Origin: Streptomyces typhae
Lineage (GTDB): Bacteria > Actinomycetota > Actinomycetes > Streptomycetales > Streptomycetaceae
Direction of reading: 5' to 3'
NCBI RefSeq assembly: GCF_009755605.1
Contig: NZ_WPNZ01000009.1
Span: forward strand, 186,001-250,000
Length of the DNA stretch: 64,000 bases
Shown here: positions 36,588-43,279 of the stretch, one piece after another
Layout: each line of letters starts with the position of its first letter
How positions within the stretch are numbered: the stretch's first letter is position 1
Notes under the pieces: generated by a model
Told to the model about the DNA's origin: nothing
Database searches by the model: none
What the model saw: only the letters and a program-made list of their open reading frames with translations
Position numbers and translations under genes: made by a program

Positions 36588-36793
36588 CAACGGCGCGCCG
36601 GCGCGCTCGTGCAGCTGCTGCGCGGACGGCGACCGCGGCCGTGCCCGTGTCCCTCGACTGGCGGGCCCCGGCGAACGGCATCGTCCGTTGGCCGCCCGGC
36701 CCGGACAACCCGGTTTCGCTCCTCGTCATCTGCGAGGCGCGGCGCAGGGCCCGCGAGGCGCGGGCACAGCGGGGAGCCGAAACCCGAAACTGA
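36584..36793 (+). CDS. Small basic protein
   Basis: 69 residues, GTG-started, overlapping the previous stop. An Arg/Ala-rich N-terminus (ARRRARAAAARTATAA) and Arg-rich end surround a WRAPANGIVRWPPGPDNPV core. Coupling to the terminase-like gene suggests a shared task. Function unknown. Confidence 0.5.
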   Translation: MTTARRRARAAAARTATAAVPVSLDWRAPANGIVRWPPGPDNPVSLLVICEARRRAREARAQRGAETRN

Positions 36794-36881
36794 GCAGGTC
36801 ACCCCCGAAGTCGGGGCGAAACCGGTTTCGCCTCGGCCCAACATCGGTTTCGGGTAGGCGTACCCGGCCGTACCCGGGGCG

Positions 36882-36939
36882 CAGGTACATGTACCTGGTC
36901 GCGTAGGTACGCGTACCCCGGTGCTCGGGTACGCGTACC
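36882..36939. promoter_or_regulatory. Three GTAC palindromes at 22-bp spacing
   Basis: GGTACATGTACC (36884-36895, within a 16-base perfect palindrome from 36882), GGTACGCGTACC (36906-36917) and GGTACGCGTACC (36928-36939) start exactly 22 bp apart; a weaker GGGTA/TACCC pair lies at 36852-36865. This looks like a cooperative operator, perhaps for the GntR regulator nearby. Confidence 0.6.
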
Positions 36940-36954
36940 TGGCGGGTGGGGGAC

Positions 36955-37113
36955 CAGTGGATCAGTGACTTTGCACTGAGCGGGTCACTGGCCCGGGTCA
37001 CTGGCTGCGACCAGCGGGGACGCCCGTTCAGTGGGGCAGTGAGGGGCCTGTCAGACGCACGCCGGGCGGCTCCAGGGCGGGCCGTGCGCGCCTGCTCGTC
37101 GCCTCACTCACTG
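36955..37113. repeat. CACTG/CAGTG cluster in a non-coding stretch
   Basis: Eight CACTG or CAGTG pentamers occur in 159 bp (36955, 36963, 36974, 36986, 36999, 37029, 37037, 37109), including direct repeats GGGTCACTGGC at 36982 and 36995. Together with the palindromes they fill the otherwise gene-free 36794-37368. CCTAC/GTAGG motifs follow to 37245. A replication origin or packaging site is possible. Confidence 0.45.
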
Positions 37114-37368
37114 GCCGCCGCGAACTGCCCGGCGGGGAGGCGGCTCTCTCCTGTCCGCTGCCCGCGCTCAGCGGGGGCGGGTAGGCCGGTAGGAAGCGCA
37201 GGTCACCGAACGGTCCTACTCGGCTCCTACCTACCGTCCTACCTGTTCGTGTGCATGGGGCAGCTAACCCCTCCCCTCCCCCGCTCGTGCCGCTCACCAG
37301 GGCGATGTTGTTGCTGGTCGGGCTCTCGCCGCCAACAGGGCCAGAAGGGGCTCAGAAGGGGATGTGGA

Positions 37369-37599
37369 TCATTCCTGAGGGCCGACGACGAACGTGCCCT
37401 TGGCGGGGAGCGTCGCGACCAGGCCGCGCTCACGCAGCTCCCGGACGGCTCGGCGCACGGTGCCGATGCTGACGCCATAGATCTCCGTCATGGCGCGTTC
37501 TCCGGGCAGGGCCGCGCCGGGCGCGAGCTTGCCCGACTTGATCTCGGCCGCGATGCGGTCGGCCAGCTTCACGTACTCGTACTGCGGCAGTCCGCTCAT
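37369..37599 (-). CDS. Short GntR-family regulator
   Basis: 76 residues, almost only the winged helix: KLADRIAAEIKSGKLAPGAALPGERAM, then VSIGTVRRAVRELRERGLV and a GTFVV wing. The ligand domain is missing, as in KorSA-like plasmid regulators. In pSAM2-type elements a GntR protein represses the replication/transfer activator; here it may act on the 22-bp palindrome array 430 bp downstream of its gene. ATG 37599 is the last start that keeps the full domain. Confidence 0.82.
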   Translation of the reverse strand: MSGLPQYEYVKLADRIAAEIKSGKLAPGAALPGERAMTEIYGVSIGTVRRAVRELRERGLVATLPAKGTFVVGPQE

Positions 37600-37763
37600 G
37601 CGATCACGGTTGCGCGGCCCTGTGCGGTAGGCATCTTGGGGACGCGTCCGGACGCGGTGGAACGCACAGGGGTGCAGGGGGACGCAGTTAGGTCTACCGT
37701 CTGTCACGAAGCACCCCCGCGGCCGTGACGGGCCCGGGGGCTGGACGACTGGTTGGAGTCGAC

Positions 37764-37955
37764 GTGGACGAGCGTAGCGAACGCGGAAGTAGCGGCAAGG
37801 TCTGGCCGAACTGGTGCCACTACCACAAGGGGCCGTCAGCGACGGCCGTCATGGTCGACTTCATCGAGCGGGCATCCGCGGCGCCTGTGGGCCTGTACGC
37901 GTGCGCGCCGTGCCGCGAACAGCGCGGCCTGGTGCCTGTCGGCCGGTGCCCATGA
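37764..37955 (+). CDS. Small Cys-containing protein
   Basis: 63 residues from GTG 37764 (TTGGAG 5 bases before); GTG 37725 is an in-frame alternative. WCHYHKGPSA and CAPCREQRG suggest a metal knuckle. It overlaps the next start by 4 bp. Confidence 0.5.
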   Translation: MDERSERGSSGKVWPNWCHYHKGPSATAVMVDFIERASAAPVGLYACAPCREQRGLVPVGRCP

Positions 37956-38176
37956 GCGGCGCGGCCCCGCCTCCCGTCACGGCTCTCACGCGGGCGCAGC
38001 ACGACGGATGGGCCTGCTGCTGGTGCGGCAGCCGCCTCGAGCACGACGCCGTGAGCGCGGGAGTGTCCCGCGGCCGTCTGGGGGCGCACGTCCTGGACGT
38101 GGAGGTGTACGCCTGCTCAGGCTGCGCCAGGAAGCGGCCTCCGGCGCCTGCTAGGTCTAGCGGCCAGCCCTGCTAG
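37952..38176 (+). CDS. Small zinc-ribbon protein
   Basis: 74 residues with CCWCGSRLEHDAVS and CSGCARKR, a four-Cys ribbon. ATG overlaps the preceding stop. The end runs into short CTGCTAGGTCTAGC repeats (38147-38161 and 38170-38184). Function unknown. Confidence 0.55.
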   Translation: MSGAAPPPVTALTRAQHDGWACCWCGSRLEHDAVSAGVSRGRLGAHVLDVEVYACSGCARKRPPAPARSSGQPC

Positions 38177-38243
38177 GTCTAGCAGGCGCCCTAGCGGCCG
38201 GTACAGCCGTTGACCTGGCGCCTAGCACCTAGCACCACAGACG

Positions 38244-38280
38244 CAGAACCCCCCGGCGTGGAGAGGCCCGGGGGGTTCTG
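38244..38280. terminator. Bidirectional terminator
   Basis: CAGAACCCCCCGG (38244-38256) pairs perfectly with CCGGGGGGTTCTG (38268-38280), loop 11. It lies between the plus-strand small genes and the convergent HNH gene. Confidence 0.8.
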
Positions 38281-38362
38281 CTCGTCGGGGGAGGCCGCTA
38301 GGGAGGCGGGGACTTCTCCCTGCCCGCCTCCCTCGGCGGCTCCCTCGGGGCGACCTGCGCGT

Positions 38363-39061
38363 TCAGGCCGTCAGGGAGGCAGGGAGGCATGGCGCGAGCG
38401 GGGCCTGGACGCCTCCAGGGGCGCCTCCGGCTTCCCGTGCGGTGCCTCCCTCCCCGGTCGCCCACGCGAGCAGGACGGCGGCCATGGACCACGTGAGCCG
38501 GTCCGCCTTGGCCTCGTTGCAGGGCTGGCAGGCCAGCACGAGGTTCGCGGGGAGATTGCAGCCCAGCACGCTGTACGGCACGTAGTGATCGATACTGACA
38601 CCCTTGAGCTTGTCGAACTCCGTGCGGCAGTAGAAGCAGTGCCGACCGTCCCGCTCGGCGAGGTACAGGCGCGTCTCCCTCCACCCCATCCGTGCATCCT
38701 TGCTCTCACCGACGCGCCGGCCAGACTTGTTGGAGCGCCGGGCCCGACCCTCGAGGAGATGGTGCGCCCGCTGTACCCGCGCCGTGAACGACTGCAGGGA
38801 GTTCTCCAGGAGGCGGGCGCCCTCGGCGTCGAGCAGGGCCACGTCGTCCATCAGGCTGTCCAGGCCGGGCCCGGCCAAGGCGAGGCGCGGCAGCTGCTCG
38901 CCGGGCTCCAGGACGATCCGGGCGTCCAGGGCCAGGCGGCCGTCAGGGAGCCGCAGTTCCCACCCCTCGGTAGCGTGCCCCCAGTCCTCGGGCGGCTCCC
39001 CGGTGTGGTCCTCGACGCACCAGGACGGGCAGGCGACGAGCCTCAGTTCACGGGTGTTCAC
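38363..39061 (-). CDS. HNH endonuclease fused to a CPxWC domain
   Basis: 232 residues. The N-terminal part has ACPSWCVEDHTGEPPEDWGH, the motif of a small Streptomyces domain (I believe DUF6907) also seen in the gene upstream. The C-terminal HNH domain is complete: CFYC, SIDHYVPYS, NLVLACQPCNEAK. HNH enzymes nick or cut DNA, and in phages they often work with terminase at cos sites. The GTG 39061 start overlaps the previous stop. The last 25 residues are Pro/Ala-rich. A separate internal start for HNH alone cannot be excluded. Confidence 0.78.
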   Translation of the reverse strand: MNTRELRLVACPSWCVEDHTGEPPEDWGHATEGWELRLPDGRLALDARIVLEPGEQLPRLALAGPGLDSLMDDVALLDAEGARLLENSLQSFTARVQRAHHLLEGRARRSNKSGRRVGESKDARMGWRETRLYLAERDGRHCFYCRTEFDKLKGVSIDHYVPYSVLGCNLPANLVLACQPCNEAKADRLTWSMAAVLLAWATGEGGTAREAGGAPGGVQAPLAPCLPASLTA

Positions 39062-39681
39062 TGAGTCCACCGCCCCTCGTGACCGGCGCGCCGCTCGGCG
39101 TCGGCCTCGTGGAGCCTGGTGAGGTGGCTGGACTTCGCCTCGAGGGCGTCGGCATAGCCGCGCAGACGCTCGGCCAGCTGCCGCAGCTCGGCCGGGCCCA
39201 TGTCCGTCTCGGCGTGCCCACCGAGGAGCGGCCACACCTGCGCCACAGGCGTCTGCGGGCCGCTGCCGAAGGGGGTCTGGGTGATCTCGACGTACAGAAC
39301 CTCCGCGTCCGTGTCGACGAGCCCCGCCAGATCCAGGCTCGTGGAGCTGCCGGAGTGCGTGAAGTCGGCGAGGAACGTACCGTGCGTCACCTCCTCCTCG
39401 TGGTCGATCTCGCACCAGTCGGGGCACGTCACGGTGAGCGTCGCGCCCGGGGTGTCTAGCAGGCGGAGGGTGTGGGTGCGGGGCGCGGTCCGCACCCGGC
39501 GCAGCGCTTCGTCTGCCTGGCTGCTGACCTGCGGCGCATCCGCGCGCATCCGGGGCGCATCCGGGGCGGATGCGCGGTCCTCGGCGAGGAACGCGGCGAC
39601 GGCCGGGAACGCGCAGTCGACGGACCGGCACACGGCCGCCTGCTCGGCGGTCTGGGTCTGAAGCTTCGGGTTGCGGCTCAC
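39058..39681 (-). CDS. CPxWC-domain protein of unknown function
   Basis: 207 residues. The centre reads TVTCPDWCEIDHEEEVTHG, parallel to the N-terminus of the HNH fusion, followed by a beta-rich part and a C-terminal coiled coil (ELRQLAERLRGYADALEAK). CRSVDCAF near the start adds two Cys. It is probably a paralogue of the HNH protein's N-terminal domain. Both ends overlap neighbours by 4 bp. Confidence 0.6.
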   Translation of the reverse strand: MSRNPKLQTQTAEQAAVCRSVDCAFPAVAAFLAEDRASAPDAPRMRADAPQVSSQADEALRRVRTAPRTHTLRLLDTPGATLTVTCPDWCEIDHEEEVTHGTFLADFTHSGSSTSLDLAGLVDTDAEVLYVEITQTPFGSGPQTPVAQVWPLLGGHAETDMGPAELRQLAERLRGYADALEAKSSHLTRLHEADAERRAGHEGRWTQ

Positions 39682-40070
39682 AGGGCACCCCCGATGTGGG
39701 CGGTGCGGAACCCGCTGGAGACGGGGGCGACGGTGCCCGCCGCCGCGGGCGCCATGGCCCGGTTGGCGAACGACCAGTCGGCGGTGTCGACGGCCGTCTC
39801 CCGCACGTTCCGGGCGAGCCGGAAATGGTCGGCCACCCGGCGCCGGGCGATGGTGGCGAGCAGGCCCCACGGGGCGCCCTCGACCGGTCGCCCCTGGGCG
39901 TAGCGGGTGCGCCACAGGGAGGTGAAGACCTCGGCGGCCAGGTCCTCGGCGAGCTGGCTGTCACGGCGCGGGAGGCGCGCCGCAATGTAGCCCTCGACCT
40001 TGAGGAGGTAAGCGGCGTAGAGCTGGGTGAAGCCGTCGTTGTCGACGGCCAGCGGTACGGTGTGGCGCAT
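39678..40070 (-). CDS. Truncated ECF-sigma-like protein (region 2 only)
   Basis: 130 residues. Residues 12-80 match sigma-70 region 2 (FTQLYAAYLLKVEGYIAARL, then AEDLAAEVFTSLW and LLATIARRRVADHFR). Region 4, needed for -35 recognition, is absent; the rest is Ala/Thr-rich. It may bind core RNA polymerase without acting as a normal sigma factor. AAGGAAG before ATG 40070 supports the start. First gene of a three-gene coupled operon. Confidence 0.68.
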   Translation of the reverse strand: MRHTVPLAVDNDGFTQLYAAYLLKVEGYIAARLPRRDSQLAEDLAAEVFTSLWRTRYAQGRPVEGAPWGLLATIARRRVADHFRLARNVRETAVDTADWSFANRAMAPAAAGTVAPVSSGFRTAHIGGAL

Positions 40071-40157
40071 GGCTGGACTTCCTTGCGTGTGAAGGCGGTC
40101 CGGCTCTAGGCCCCGCGGTCGGTGGTAGGACACCGCCCGGGGCCGCCTCCGTTCTCG

Positions 40158-40176
40158 TACGCATTCCGTACACATG
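40158..40176 (+). repeat. End repeat TACGCATTCCGTACACATG (right)
   Basis: Partner of 30320-30338. Further in, CCGCAGGTCAC occurs twice (40225-40235 and 40254-40264, 29 bp apart), just inside attR, as candidate excision/integration protein sites. Confidence 0.55.
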
Positions 40177-40281
40177 AGAACGGGATAAGCCGGGATAGCA
40201 AGGGATCTGACAGGATGTCAAATCCGCAGGTCACCGGCCTGTAAGGGGCCTGCCGCAGGTCACGTATACGCCTTGAAAGAT

Positions 40282-40326
40282 CTCGTAATGCGTAGGTCTC
40301 GGGTTCGAATCCCGAAGGCGGCTCCG
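40282..40326. repeat. attR, 45-bp direct repeat (tRNA-Thr 3' fragment)
   Basis: Identical to attL at 30211-30255. The tRNA 5' half is missing upstream, so this is not a gene but the displaced chromosomal 3' end. Confidence 0.95.
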
Positions 40327-40328
40327 AG

Positions 40329-40361
40329 AAAGTCCAGGTCGGTATACCCGACCTGGACTTT
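40329..40361 (+). terminator. Displaced native tRNA-Thr terminator
   Basis: AAAGTCCAGGTCGG (40329-40342), loop TATAC and CCGACCTGGACTTT (40348-40361) end in TTTT. It begins 2 bp after attR, where the tRNA terminator should be in the unoccupied site. Confidence 0.85.
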
Positions 40362-40991
40362 TGCGTGTGGGGACACGGTGCGAGCGGAGCGCGATGTTTG
40401 CCGCGCTTTCGTGGCGGCCCCGGCGTGCCGCGACTTCGGCGTGCGGTAAACGTAGCGGAACGGTCTTAGTGGTTCATAAGCCATATACGGGCCTTGGATT
40501 TACAGGGTGCCTTATCTGTTGGATGTCGCGATTCTAGCGAAATGCGGATGACACTCTTGAGGGTCGATGCACCGTTTCTGTGCGAGGTTCATGGCACTCA
40601 GTGCCTAAGCCGCGCTGAACTGCCCATACTGCGGCTGGAGATGCCCGCGAGGTGGGGCGATGGACCTTGGAAAGGCAGGCAGTGCTGAGTAAGTTGCCTT
40701 GTCTGCCGCTTTCCTGGCGTTTTGGTGCAAGTGAGGCAAGCGCCACACCGCGAAATTGGGCACGGAGTGACCCGTAGTCTCCGGACCAGTGCTTTCTCTT
40801 GATCGACTTCCTATTTGCCTGTTTCGTTTACCGGTAACGCGGCCCACACGGGGTGTAGTCGGCGATATAAGCTGCAATTCCTTCGGAACGATCGTGCTCG
40901 ACACCAGCTGGGGGCGCGAACGTCTTCACGGAAGCGGGACCGAATCCCGTGTGGCTATCGCTCCGGCAGGCGCGGTAGGAAGGGGACGGTC
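40362..40991. other. Gene-poor, lower-GC stretch
   Basis: By eye less GC-rich than the rest, with no frame showing Streptomyces codon bias or a known motif. The same holds for 41174-41531. It may be remnant DNA of earlier insertions at the tRNA locus. Confidence 0.5.
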
Positions 40992-41132
40992 TTGAAGATC
41001 CTCATGGGGAAGATTCGAGATCGTTGGAAGAAGCACGTGGCACCCAAGATCACCGCACCGCGAGTATCGGCAGTCACGGCCGTCGGTCTGTTCGTGTTCG
41101 CGGTGGTCGACAGGGTGCCCAAGTGGTTCTGA
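40992..41132 (+). CDS. Probable small basic membrane peptide
   Basis: 46 residues: a basic amphipathic start (LKILMGKIRDRWKKH), then SAVTAVGLFVFAVVDRV and ending PKWF. TTG 40992 has GGAAGGGG about 6 bases upstream; ATG 41004 would be too far from it. A strong terminator begins 3 bp after the stop, which is the best argument that it is real. The composition resembles small toxic or membrane-active peptides, but no family is recognised. Confidence 0.45.
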   Translation: MKILMGKIRDRWKKHVAPKITAPRVSAVTAVGLFVFAVVDRVPKWF

Positions 41133-41135
41133 GTA

Positions 41136-41173
41136 CGAAAGGCCCCAGCCGAGTGATCGGCTAGAGCCTTTCG
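41136..41173 (+). terminator. Terminator after the small peptide gene
   Basis: CGAAAGGC (41136-41143) pairs with GCCTTTCG (41166-41173), with a nested AGCCGA/TCGGCT stem. Confidence 0.75.
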
Positions 41174-41531
41174 ACAACGGTTCGTGAGGGGCTCCGCTCT
41201 GATCCCCCGAGTTCCAGCTCGGGAGGGCGGGGCTCCTCGCGCATATCACCCGTTCGGGTGACCGTGCACCGAAAGCTACCATCGCTAGTAGTTCCTCGGC
41301 GAGGGAACAATCCGACCTCATGGAGCCCTCGTGAGGCCCTTCTGGCTATCTGACCTGCGCTTTCCTTCTGACAAAATGGCAACAGTGAATCCACTCACGA
41401 GTGTGACGGGCCGAGACTATGTCTACTCGCAGGTCGACAGCGGTCGCGGACATGCATAGTCCCGCACGCACAGCTGCCGAGCCGGGTGCGGAGTGTTGGC
41501 TTGAGGTAACCGTCAACCGGGCAGCCGCGGC

Positions 41532-42623
41532 TCACGCCGGCTGCTGCGGTGGCTCGTCATACTCCGTGAACAGCTTGCCCACCAGCTCGCCGCGGCTCGA
41601 CACGTTCAGCTTGGCGAAGATGGCCTTGATGTGGTCGCGGACCGTGTGTGGGGACAGGTGGAGTTCCTCGGCTATGCGGCCGGTGGGGAGGCCGCGGGCC
41701 ACGCGTTGGGTTACTTCCAGTTCGCGTTCGGAGAGTTCGTAGGCCTGGACGATCAGGGGGGTGACCTCGGAGACCGGGGCGCGTTCGATGACCACCGCGG
41801 ACACGCCGAGTCTGCCGTCCGCCTCGCGGAGGCAGGAGGCGTGGCAGATCAGCCAGTGGCCCGTGCGGCTGCGCATCCGGATGCGCGCCGTCCCGCGCTC
41901 GCGCTCCTCCGCTATCGCCCGCGCCCGCATCGCCGTGTTGTGCACCCACAGGGGGATGCGGATGCCCAGGCCCACCACGGCCGTCGGGCCCTCCGGCATC
42001 TCCTCCAGGTGGCGCCTCGCCTCGTCGTTCGCCGAGATCAGGGAGCCGTCCGTGCCGAAGAGGAGCAGGCCCGTCCCGGTCAGGTGCTCCGTGGTGCGTT
42101 CGGGGCGCTGCTTCGCGTACGAACGGAGCCTGCGGGCGATCGGTGTCGCGAGGCCCTCGATGAAACGGCGCTCCACCGCGCTGAACGGGGGCCTGCCCGC
42201 GACCCGGAACAGGCTCACGTACCCGTGCGGCCTGCCGTCCACCCGCAGCACCGCGCGCAGCTCGTCGTGCACCCCGCGCGGCGCGAGGAAACCCTTGTAC
42301 AGGGTGGAACGGTTCAGCTCGCCGCCCGTGCTCTCCCACAGGGCCGCCACCGGCACCGGCGCCCGCACCAGGTCGCGGAAGAGGTTGATCTTCTCGCCGA
42401 ACAGTTCGTACTGCCAGTACACGGCGCAGCTGCGGTCGTCGATGTTCTCCGCGACGATCGGCGACGTCATCATGCCCGTGTCCGGGTCCGTCGCACGCCA
42501 GACCGCCGCGTCGTACGGCACCGCCGTACGCAGCTGCGCCGCCAGTGTGCTGAACAGGGTCTGCGCGGACTCGGCGCGGCCGACACGTGAGATGAGTTCC
42601 TCGCGACCGTTCACAGTGGACAT
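41532..42623 (-). CDS. LuxR-family transcriptional regulator
   Basis: 363 residues. The C-terminal HTH is typical: LSERELEVTQRVARGLPTGR, then EELHLSPHTVRDHIKAIFAKL. The N-terminal 290 residues contain a PAS-like segment (LLLFGTDGSLISANDEARRHL) but no receiver Asp or Walker box, so it senses a ligand rather than a phosphate or ATP. ATG 42623 is preferred (MSTVNGREEL); the frame is open upstream to 42692. It lies at the cluster's left edge and is probably pathway-specific, though that is positional inference. Confidence 0.82.
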   Translation of the reverse strand: MSTVNGREELISRVGRAESAQTLFSTLAAQLRTAVPYDAAVWRATDPDTGMMTSPIVAENIDDRSCAVYWQYELFGEKINLFRDLVRAPVPVAALWESTGGELNRSTLYKGFLAPRGVHDELRAVLRVDGRPHGYVSLFRVAGRPPFSAVERRFIEGLATPIARRLRSYAKQRPERTTEHLTGTGLLLFGTDGSLISANDEARRHLEEMPEGPTAVVGLGIRIPLWVHNTAMRARAIAEERERGTARIRMRSRTGHWLICHASCLREADGRLGVSAVVIERAPVSEVTPLIVQAYELSERELEVTQRVARGLPTGRIAEELHLSPHTVRDHIKAIFAKLNVSSRGELVGKLFTEYDEPPQQPA

Positions 42624-42842
42624 GCTCCGGAGCTCCGTTCCGGGGTCGCCTTCGGATGTCCGAGCCGCCACCGTTCTCCCGCACGCGTGCACGATCCCAC
42701 GCCTGCGACAGCCTCAGTTTCAGCTCGGAACCTAGGCTCACGGTACGCCATCCGGCCATCCATGGCTGTGTTCGTCGCCACCAACATCCCGCCGTCCGCG
42801 TCGAGTTCACCGGAGGCTTCAGCTCCCTTCAGCGGCCTCCGC

Positions 42843-42914
42843 CCTCTTGCCGGCCTCGGTCCTCTTGCCGGCCTCGGTCCTCTCGGCGGCCTCAGTCCTC
42901 GTCGCGCGCCTCGG
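42843..42914. repeat. Four-unit 18-bp tandem repeat
   Basis: CCTCTTGCCGGCCTCGGT occurs twice perfectly (42843, 42861), then two diverged units (42879, 42897). It fills the gap between the LuxR start and the next gene (42624-42928), which has no other feature. Confidence 0.75.
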
Positions 42915-42928
42915 CTCCCGCAGTCGCC

Positions 42929-43279
42929 TCACCACACCTCGTCCGGTACCCATTGCGCCTGACGTTCCCCCGCGGTCATCAGCGGGCCGTAGTCGAGTAC
43001 GTCAGCCGTCGGCATCTGCGGGCCGACGTACACCGGGTCGAGCCTGACGTCCACGATGCCCAGCGGGCGCAGCAGCGCCAGCAGGGCCGGCCTTGACAGC
43101 CTCGTCCACCGCTGGGTCTCGCCGAGCGCCGCGCGCAGGCGTTCCTCGTCCGTGAAGGCGAGGCCCACGCGCGGCTCCCCGGCACCCGGCCGTGCCGTGC
43201 GGACGGCGAACGCACCGGCCGCGTTGGTCTGTACGGGGACGCAGAGGAGTCCGTCGTCCGCCGGGCCTGACCCGCCCAC
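42929..43279 (-). CDS. SAV_915/SseB-like small protein
   Basis: 116 residues resembling Streptomyces SAV_915-type proteins: LCVPVQTNAAGAFAVRTAR, VGLAFTDEERLRAALGE, then LSRPALLALLRPLGIVDVRLDP. No catalytic motif; function unknown. GTG 43279 shares one base with the TAG of the upstream dehydroquinate-synthase-like gene (TAGTG), so it is translationally coupled and belongs to that operon. Confidence 0.6.
   Translation of the reverse strand: MGGSGPADDGLLCVPVQTNAAGAFAVRTARPGAGEPRVGLAFTDEERLRAALGETQRWTRLSRPALLALLRPLGIVDVRLDPVYVGPQMPTADVLDYGPLMTAGERQAQWVPDEVW

Larger units (their letters stand above)
30211..40326. mobile_element. 10.1-kb tRNA-Thr integrated element (phage-satellite-like or non-conjugative island)
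   Basis: Perfect 45-bp repeats of the tRNA-Thr 3' half bound the element (30211-30255, 40282-40326). Gene order is int and XRE (minus), divergent xis, prim-pol, D5 helicase and small genes (plus), a possible terminase small subunit, a GntR regulator, then HNH, DUF and sigma-like genes (minus). No FtsK/SpoIIIE transfer protein, capsid or tail gene was found. Int, regulator, excisionase, primase-helicase and small terminase are the hallmark set of phage-inducible chromosomal islands. The terminase call is the weak link. Confidence 0.9.

Noticed and set aside
30211..40326. Self-transmissible AICE of the pSAM2 type
   Set aside because: Integrase, Xis, replication and GntR genes fit, but no FtsK/SpoIIIE-like TraSA or Spd proteins were found in any frame.
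40605..40904. 99-residue minus-strand frame in the gene-poor stretch
   Set aside because: No RBS, no codon bias, no motif.
41419..41742. 107-residue plus-strand frame
   Set aside because: Mostly antisense to the LuxR HTH region, which is clearly the coding strand.
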